Shown in pieces: positions 59,301-64,000 of a DNA stretch of 64,000 nt. Numbering within the stretch: position 1 is the first letter of the stretch; each line of letters opens with the position of its first letter. Position numbers and translations under genes: made by a program. This DNA is from Gp1-AA133 sp963765755. Lineage in GTDB: Bacteria > Acidobacteriota > Terriglobia > Terriglobales > Acidobacteriaceae. Where the stretch lies: positions 62,001-126,000 of the forward strand of contig CAVXXV010000007.1 of NCBI GenBank assembly GCA_963765755.1, written 5' to 3'. Below the pieces are notes generated by a model. The model had not been told where the DNA came from. It saw only the letters and a list, made by a program, of their open reading frames with translations, and ran no database searches.

Positions 59301-59927
59301 TCAATTGCACACGCCGATGACCTTGCCGATCGAAGAGCGATCTTCGACTGCCTTGATCATGTAGTCGGACACGTCCGCGCGAGAGATTTTGAAACCGAAC
59401 AGCGGCAAGTGACCTTCCCGCACGCGATACTTCGCCGTATATGGCTTGTCGGTGAGTTCAGGCGGGCGCACCATCGTCCAGTCGAGGGTGCTTTCGGCGA
59501 AGATGCGCTCCATCGCTGACGCGTCGGCGACCGTCCGCGGGAACAGAATCCGGCCGAGCAGATAGGCGGGCGGGAGGATCGAATCCTTGAACAGAAAAGC
59601 GACGGACTCGACTACCACTCGCCGCACGGTGGTTTGCTGCATGGCTGCCGTCAACGCTTTGGCGAATTGCTCCAGAAGATGCGAGTCAGCCTTCGAGATT
59701 GGCACGCGGGGTCCGAACGCCGATACAACTGCATCGTGACCCTGGATCGCTCGCCTGAGGTCGGAGCTGTTGAGAAGGTCTCCCTGCTCGATCCTGATGC
59801 GATCCTGAAATGGTTTTAGCCGCTCCGGCGAGCGGACCAGTGCTGTGACAGTATTACCGTGGTCGATGGCATGGCGGACGATTTCGAGGCCTGTCCCTCC
59901 CGTTGCACCTAGTACGACTAGCTTCAC
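59301..59927 (-). CDS. NAD(P)-binding Rossmann protein (NmrA/SDR-a-like)
   Basis: 208 residues. The dinucleotide-binding start VVLGATGGTGLEIVRHAI and the pattern VTALVRSPERL, GHDAVVSAFGP, and WTMVRPPELTD match the atypical SDR group including NmrA-like and biliverdin reductase B-like proteins. It is probably a flavin/NAD(P)-dependent reductase or redox sensor; the catalytic YxxxK is not present. Divergent from a TetR gene with a 91-base shared region containing an operator-like dyad, so the TetR protein probably represses it. Confidence 0.82.
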   Translation of the reverse strand: MKLVVLGATGGTGLEIVRHAIDHGNTVTALVRSPERLKPFQDRIRIEQGDLLNSSDLRRAIQGHDAVVSAFGPRVPISKADSHLLEQFAKALTAAMQQTTVRRVVVESVAFLFKDSILPPAYLLGRILFPRTVADASAMERIFAESTLDWTMVRPPELTDKPYTAKYRVREGHLPLFGFKISRADVSDYMIKAVEDRSSIGKVIGVCN

Positions 59928-59967
59928 AACTCCTCGCTTTCAGGGGCGCGCATAGCCCCTTCCAATA

Positions 59968-59995
59968 TATTGACTATAGATTACTATTGTTAATA
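59968..59995. promoter_or_regulatory. 28-bp imperfect palindrome between the divergent reductase and tetR genes
   Basis: TATTGACTATAGAT (59968-59981) and TACTATTGTTAATA (59982-59995) pair at 10 of 14 positions. It is AT-rich and centred about 54 bases from one start and 38 from the other, as expected for a TetR operator controlling both genes. Confidence 0.5.
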
Positions 59996-60018
59996 AAGGA
60001 TGCTACAATTTCGTCCGC

Positions 60019-60666
60019 ATGGCGAAGGTCAAAAAACGTCCTTACAAGTCTTTGGCCCGCGAGCGCCAGGCGGCGGACACACGCAGGAGAATCGTTGACG
60101 CGGCGCGGCGCTTATTACAGAGCGATGGCTATGCGGGAATGACCATCGAAGCGATCGCACAGCGAGCGGAGGTGTCTGCTCCGAGCGTCTATGCCACCTT
60201 CAAGTCGAAGACGGGGATTTTGATTGCGGTCCTCGATCAATTGACGTTTGGGACCGATTACGAAGAAGTGGTCCGGCGTGCTGCGAGTGCCGACGATGCG
60301 GAAACCCGCTTGCGGCTGGCAGCCGGAGTGGCCCGGCAGATTCGCGGGGCGCAGCGTGCCGCCTTCGACCTGATGCGTAGCGCGGGCGTGGTAGCGCCCG
60401 AACTGGCGAAACTGGCGCAACAGCGCGAGCGCTTGCGCTATGAGAAGGAGGAAGGGGTGATCGACTTCCTTCGCGAGTCAGGCGGGCTGCGGCGAGGACT
60501 CACGCACAAGAAGGCGCGCGACATTTTTTGGGTGCTTTCCGGCGGAGATGTTTATCGCATGCTGGTGGGGGAACGGGGGTGGTCTCCGGAACAGTATCAG
60601 GATTGGTTGGGGGAGACGCTGGTGGACGCGCTGCTCGGGCCGGGTGCGGCAGCTAAGCATGGGTAA
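60019..60666 (+). CDS. TetR/AcrR family transcriptional regulator
   Basis: 215 residues. N-terminal DNA-binding domain: DTRRRIVDAARRLLQSDGYAGMTIEAIAQRAEVSAPSVYATFKSK (signature parts TIEAIAQRAEVSAPSVYATF). The C-terminal ligand-binding domain is alpha-helical. It is a local repressor of the divergent NAD(P)-binding gene by context. The Lys-rich first eight residues are unusual but consistent with ATG 60019. Confidence 0.92.
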   Translation: MAKVKKRPYKSLARERQAADTRRRIVDAARRLLQSDGYAGMTIEAIAQRAEVSAPSVYATFKSKTGILIAVLDQLTFGTDYEEVVRRAASADDAETRLRLAAGVARQIRGAQRAAFDLMRSAGVVAPELAKLAQQRERLRYEKEEGVIDFLRESGGLRRGLTHKKARDIFWVLSGGDVYRMLVGERGWSPEQYQDWLGETLVDALLGPGAAAKHG

Positions 60667-60789
60667 TTGCGCTGCTATGGCAAGAATTTTTTAAAGTCGA
60701 GCCCGACCCCTAAAGCGGTGATTCAAAGAAGCAGATTTCGGCACCGCTGAAGCGGAGCCCTGATACGAAACTACAACACCGAGACTGGC

Positions 60790-61329
60790 TTAGCGGTGCG
60801 CGTGCGGGCTTTGGGCTGGGTTCTTTCCGCCCGTTACGGCGTTCTTCAGGACTTTTACTTCGAAATCCACCGGCAGATGTTTGGGCGGGTAGCAGGCGGC
60901 GTTGTCGCAGGCCTGGTATTTCAGGTCTCCGTGGATGGCGTACTTGCCAGGTTGCACGGTGTGCAGCGGGCGGATCGTCATCGTGACGGCGAAGTCTCCC
61001 GTGTAGACGTTCAGAGGCTCGTCGGGCGAGAACGGGAAGGTCATTTCCTTGCCTGGGGGGTACGTCATCTTCGTAATCGCGATGTCGGTAGGCGCATCCA
61101 GCTTCAAAGCCGTGGGGATCAGGAACTCCGATTTCGGGGTATTCGAGTTGATGTGATATCCCGGGGGCACCCGAAAGTGAATCGTGACGGGGCCTCCCTT
61201 GCCGCGAGTTACGGTGATGGTCTCGACGGGCGCGACCATCACGGAGGGAACTTTCTTGCCGGTGCCCTGCGCGTAGAGGAGGGCTGTAAACAAAGGCACA
61301 ATGACGAGCAGCGTTTTGAAGGTTCGCAT
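60790..61329 (-). CDS. Stand-alone DsbD-alpha-like (disulfide corrector) domain protein
   Basis: 179 residues with a signal peptide (LLVIVPLFTALLYAQ). Immunoglobulin-like fold as in the N-terminal domain of DsbD: PVTIHFRVPPGYHINSNTPKSEFLIP (parts) and the active-site segment C141-x4-C146 in YQACDNAACYPPK, the counterpart of the DsbD-alpha CxxxxxC pair. It would pass electrons from CcdA to periplasmic targets. With the ccdA and tlpA-like genes upstream on the same strand it forms a split DsbD. The last residues (SPHAHR) are His-rich. Confidence 0.85.
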   Translation of the reverse strand: MRTFKTLLVIVPLFTALLYAQGTGKKVPSVMVAPVETITVTRGKGGPVTIHFRVPPGYHINSNTPKSEFLIPTALKLDAPTDIAITKMTYPPGKEMTFPFSPDEPLNVYTGDFAVTMTIRPLHTVQPGKYAIHGDLKYQACDNAACYPPKHLPVDFEVKVLKNAVTGGKNPAQSPHAHR

Positions 61330-61442
61330 GTTGTGAGTTCACGGAGGCCGCTTCGAAGCCGGCCCTTCTCAAGAAGCCATCGATCGGCACCTTCGCTAAC
61401 CGGACGCGAAGATGGTAGACCGGATGGCCGTCCGCGCCTACG

Positions 61443-62000
61443 TTACTTTTGCGCCTGTACCGCGCGACCCTGTACCAATGATTTCTTGATGTTATCGACG
61501 AACAGGCTGCGGCTCTGTAGGCCGAACTCCCGCGCCACGATCTTTCCCTCGCGGTCGATGAAGAAAGTCGTGGGCAACACATTCACGCCGCCGTACTGGT
61601 TACCGACGTCTTCTTTGCCAATCAGGATCGGGTAGTTGACGCCCATCTCCTTCACGAATTTCGCGATGTCTTCCTTGCTGGCGTCGTCCATGGCCACGCC
61701 GACGATTTGCAGTCCTTGCGGGCCATACTCCTTCTGCAGTTCGACGAACCACGGCATCTCGATCTTGCAGGGGCCGCACCAGGTCGCCCAGAAGTTCAGA
61801 AGGACGGCTTGTCCCTTGTAGCCGCTGAGCTGGATATTCTTGCCGTCGAGCGACTCGAGCGTGAAATCGGGTGCGGTTTTGCCGGCAACGTCGAGGCTGT
61901 CGTTGTTGCTGTTCCCTCCCTTAATGCCGTGAGAGGCCACGTACAACATTGCCGCCACCAGGACGGCTACAAAGAATAGTGCAGCGAAATTTCGTTTCAC
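61443..62000 (-). CDS. TlpA/ResA-type periplasmic thioredoxin-like protein
   Basis: 185 residues. A single N-terminal membrane anchor (AALFFVAVLVAAMLYVAS) is followed by a thioredoxin domain with the active site C75-G-P-C78 in FWATWCGPCKIEMPWF, the AhpC-like strand VGVAMDDASKEDIAKF and cis-Pro in VLPTTFFID. ResA/TlpA proteins reduce periplasmic disulfides, for example for cytochrome c maturation. It lies 13 bases downstream of the CcdA-type gene, hence co-transcribed. Confidence 0.93.
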   Translation of the reverse strand: MKRNFAALFFVAVLVAAMLYVASHGIKGGNSNNDSLDVAGKTAPDFTLESLDGKNIQLSGYKGQAVLLNFWATWCGPCKIEMPWFVELQKEYGPQGLQIVGVAMDDASKEDIAKFVKEMGVNYPILIGKEDVGNQYGGVNVLPTTFFIDREGKIVAREFGLQSRSLFVDNIKKSLVQGRAVQAQK

Positions 62001-62013
62001 AGTTGCAACCTCA

Positions 62014-62739
62014 CTAGAGCGCGAAGCGATTCAAAAACGAGAAGTAACGCGCGATTACGGTAAAGCGGCCCAGCACCAGCAGACCTCCGAGCAGGATGAG
62101 CAGGGCGCCACTGGCGACCTCGAGCGCGTGCATGTGCGAGCGGAAACGACTGTAGAACTTGAGAAATCGCCCGATGCCAAGCGACGTCAGCAGGAACGGC
62201 ACGGCGAGGCCGAGCGAATAGATGGCCAGTAAGAAAATTCCCTTGGTGACGGAATTCTGCGTGGCTGCCAGGCCGAGAATGACGGCGAGGATCGGCCCGA
62301 CACAGGGCGTCCAGCCGAAGGCGAATGCGAAGCCGATCACGAATGATCCCCACGCCGTGCTGCCGCCTTTCACGCTGTGCAGGCGCGCGTCAGTGTAGAG
62401 AGCTTTAATCTTGAAGACACCGGTCAGGTGCAGTCCAAACAGAATGATGATGACGCCCGCGACTTGCGCCAGCACCGACTTGTACCGGGCCAGCATGCGG
62501 CCCACTTCGGTGGAGAGCGCTCCCAGCGTGACGAAGACGATGCTGAAGCCGATGATGAAGGCGGCGGAGTTCAGCATCACTTTGCGCAGGAGCTGGCCAT
62601 CGCTGGACTTGAGCTCCTCGACGCCCGCCCCGGAGATCAGCGATACGTAGCCGGGCACCAGCGGCAGGACGCATGGCGACAGGAAGGAAATGATCCCGGC
62701 AACGAAGGCTGCGATCGGCAGTGGCAAGGTCGACATCAA
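62014..62739 (-). CDS. ccdA: CcdA-type thiol transmembrane transporter (DsbD beta domain homologue)
   Basis: 241 residues with six transmembrane helices. The two redox cysteines are C23 (FLSPCVLPLVPG) and C146 (GWTPCVGPI), each in the motif typical of CcdA. It moves electrons from cytoplasmic thioredoxin across the membrane to the periplasm. Gene order ccdA, tlpA-like, DsbD-alpha-like on the same strand points to a split DsbD pathway. ATG 62739 or 62736 may serve as start. Confidence 0.95.
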   Translation of the reverse strand: MMSTLPLPIAAFVAGIISFLSPCVLPLVPGYVSLISGAGVEELKSSDGQLLRKVMLNSAAFIIGFSIVFVTLGALSTEVGRMLARYKSVLAQVAGVIIILFGLHLTGVFKIKALYTDARLHSVKGGSTAWGSFVIGFAFAFGWTPCVGPILAVILGLAATQNSVTKGIFLLAIYSLGLAVPFLLTSLGIGRFLKFYSRFRSHMHALEVASGALLILLGGLLVLGRFTVIARYFSFLNRFAL

Positions 62740-62968
62740 AGTTATTTTACCTGTCCGGGAGTCAAAATACGCTGAGCCCGCTATAGCAGAGGCTTAGGCA
62801 TCAAGGCGGGCAAGACGTCTGCCCATACCGGACGGATGCGCCATAAGCGCCGGATGTTACAAACAAAAGTACATCACGCAATTCTTTTACAAATCCCGGA
62901 AACGTACGGCCAAGCCTCTGAGCGATCGGATCGCGTCTTTTCGCCGTTGCCGGCAAGCGTCTCCATTT

Positions 62969-64000
62969 TCAGAACCTGAACAAGTACGATGCCTTCACAA
63001 AAAACTGTCGACCATCGTTGATGTAATCGTCGGGGGTCGTGAGCGGGCCATTTGGAGTCGGGATCAGACGGCGGTCGAGGTTCTGCAGGTTGCTGTTATA
63101 GCCCACATAGATTGCCGTGCCCGGGTGTACCAGGTAGGTGATCAGAAAGTCTGCGTTGAAGTTCTTGGTCGGAGAGAGCGAACTGATCAGGGGATTGGAG
63201 AGTACGCCCGTGTACTGGAAGATGAAGCGCGCCGAAAGTTCGCGGGTGAATTGCCAGTTCCACTTGCTGCGGAAGATATGGTTCGTCACCGCGGTGAGGT
63301 GGGCGTCGCGCTCCCGAATGTGTTCGAGCAAGTAGGTGTTGTCGATGCGCAGGCGGCCCGACGGATGCAGTGTGAGGGTGGCGTTCCCCTGGTCCTCGTG
63401 CCCGATCAGGGGAATGCGCCCTGCGGAGGGGTTGAAGTTCACCCCCGCACCGGAGACGAAGAACCAGCTGAATTCGATTTGCTTGATCCAGGTGGTGGCG
63501 CCCTCAATTCCCCAGAAGGGCTGCGGATAGTCGGTTACCTTGGTCAAGCCGCTGTAGTCCTGCGGGCGGAGAAAGACATCGTCATACGCGAAGGGGTGAA
63601 AGTTAACCCAGGTGCCGCGGGTCAGGTCGACGCGAAATCCCGGCATGACGAAGTAGTCGAGCGCAGTGCCACGATGATCCCAGATACTGAATTGCTTGAT
63701 GGTCGGCCCATAGGAGATGAGGTACTTGCCTTCGGGCCGCCAGGTGTACGCGCCGTTGATGTTCTGCTGACGGATGTCGACGCGATTAACGAAGCCGGTT
63801 TCGGTTACGAAGCCCGGACTGTAGTCGAGATAGAGGCCTTGCAGGTTCAGCTTGCGTCCGGCACGTTCGAGATCGACCTTGTAACCCGGCCCAGCAGAAT
63901 GCGTGCCGTCGACATTCAACGTGGAACTCGTCACCGCCGCGCCCTGGATGCGCCAGTTCTGGCCGATCTTGATGTTGGCATCCACCCCGCCGACGCGGTT
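62969..64000 (-). CDS. DUF5916-like outer-membrane beta-barrel protein (cut by window edge)
   Basis: C-terminal 344 codons; the frame remains open to the window edge (NRVGGVDANIKIG), so the N-terminal part, which in this family carries a carbohydrate-binding-like domain, is outside. The visible part is beta-rich with alternating hydrophobic strands such as AYTWRPEGKYLISYG, FFVSGAGVNFNP, FIFQYTGVLSNPLI, TAIYVGYNSNL, and a terminal FFVKASYLFRF ending in Phe, a classic outer-membrane signature. The family function is unknown. The 229 bases between this gene and ccdA contain no gene. Confidence 0.8.
   Translation of the reverse strand, partial: NRVGGVDANIKIGQNWRIQGAAVTSSTLNVDGTHSAGPGYKVDLERAGRKLNLQGLYLDYSPGFVTETGFVNRVDIRQQNINGAYTWRPEGKYLISYGPTIKQFSIWDHRGTALDYFVMPGFRVDLTRGTWVNFHPFAYDDVFLRPQDYSGLTKVTDYPQPFWGIEGATTWIKQIEFSWFFVSGAGVNFNPSAGRIPLIGHEDQGNATLTLHPSGRLRIDNTYLLEHIRERDAHLTAVTNHIFRSKWNWQFTRELSARFIFQYTGVLSNPLISSLSPTKNFNADFLITYLVHPGTAIYVGYNSNLQNLDRRLIPTPNGPLTTPDDYINDGRQFFVKASYLFRF

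Overview
The window looks like chromosomal DNA of an acidobacterium, probably class Terriglobia (Koribacter/Acidobacteriales-like). This is inferred from high GC with strong third-position bias, an orphan MacB/FtsX-type permease of the kind abundant in that phylum, a PadR regulator paired with a membrane protein, many secreted proteins found mainly in acidobacteria, LpxC (so a Gram-negative envelope), and dispersed CACAGAGG-type and GCCCCTACGGGG-type intergenic repeats. No rRNA, tRNA, CRISPR array, phage or insertion sequence was seen. Both edges cut genes: a dihydrouridine synthase at the left and a DUF5916-like outer-membrane protein at the right.

Layout. 1-9 kb: dus, a small hypothetical, a tight reverse-strand operon (S9B dipeptidyl peptidase, metallo-beta-lactamase fold hydrolase, DinB-like protein), a zinc-ribbon/coiled-coil fusion, a lipocalin-like protein and an RlmI-type rRNA methyltransferase. 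9-12.4 kb: heat-shock genes hsp20 and clpB behind a promoter that carries an HspR-type (HAIR) inverted repeat. 12.8-20 kb: asparagine synthase, serine hydrolase, orphan permease, pirin. 20-30 kb: FmdB-like zinc ribbon, RsmI, YqeY, class V aminotransferase and SerA (a likely serine pathway), Tat-exported beta-carbonic anhydrase, an M50 site-2 protease with CBS domains, RsmD. 30-38 kb: RidA, two paralogous exported amidohydrolases, a yeast-type cytosine deaminase homologue, an exported selenocysteine peroxiredoxin, a SpoIIE-type phosphatase, a CBS protein, DoxX. 38-49 kb: HU, a Cys-rich hypothetical, FolK, REC-PilZ protein, GH16-like protein, LpxC, an SDR and a large GAF-GGDEF-HD-GYP sensor. 49-64 kb: GltX, a radical SAM protein, a five-repeat secreted protein, PadR plus membrane partner, GlnS, a divergent NAD(P)-binding protein/TetR pair, a split DsbD system (CcdA, TlpA-like, DsbD-alpha-like), and the edge gene.

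The most interesting locus is 33487-34098. A peroxiredoxin frame is interrupted by one in-frame TGA exactly where the peroxidatic cysteine of the TxxC motif belongs. Twenty-five bases after the TGA comes the apical loop of a 10-bp hairpin (13-nt loop, G at loop position 2), which fits the published description of bacterial SECIS elements. I read it as one selenoprotein gene, not as a pseudogene or two genes. Together with the split DsbD operon, RidA and HspR-type control of chaperones, it gives the window a redox and proteostasis flavour, but the genes do not form one contiguous system.
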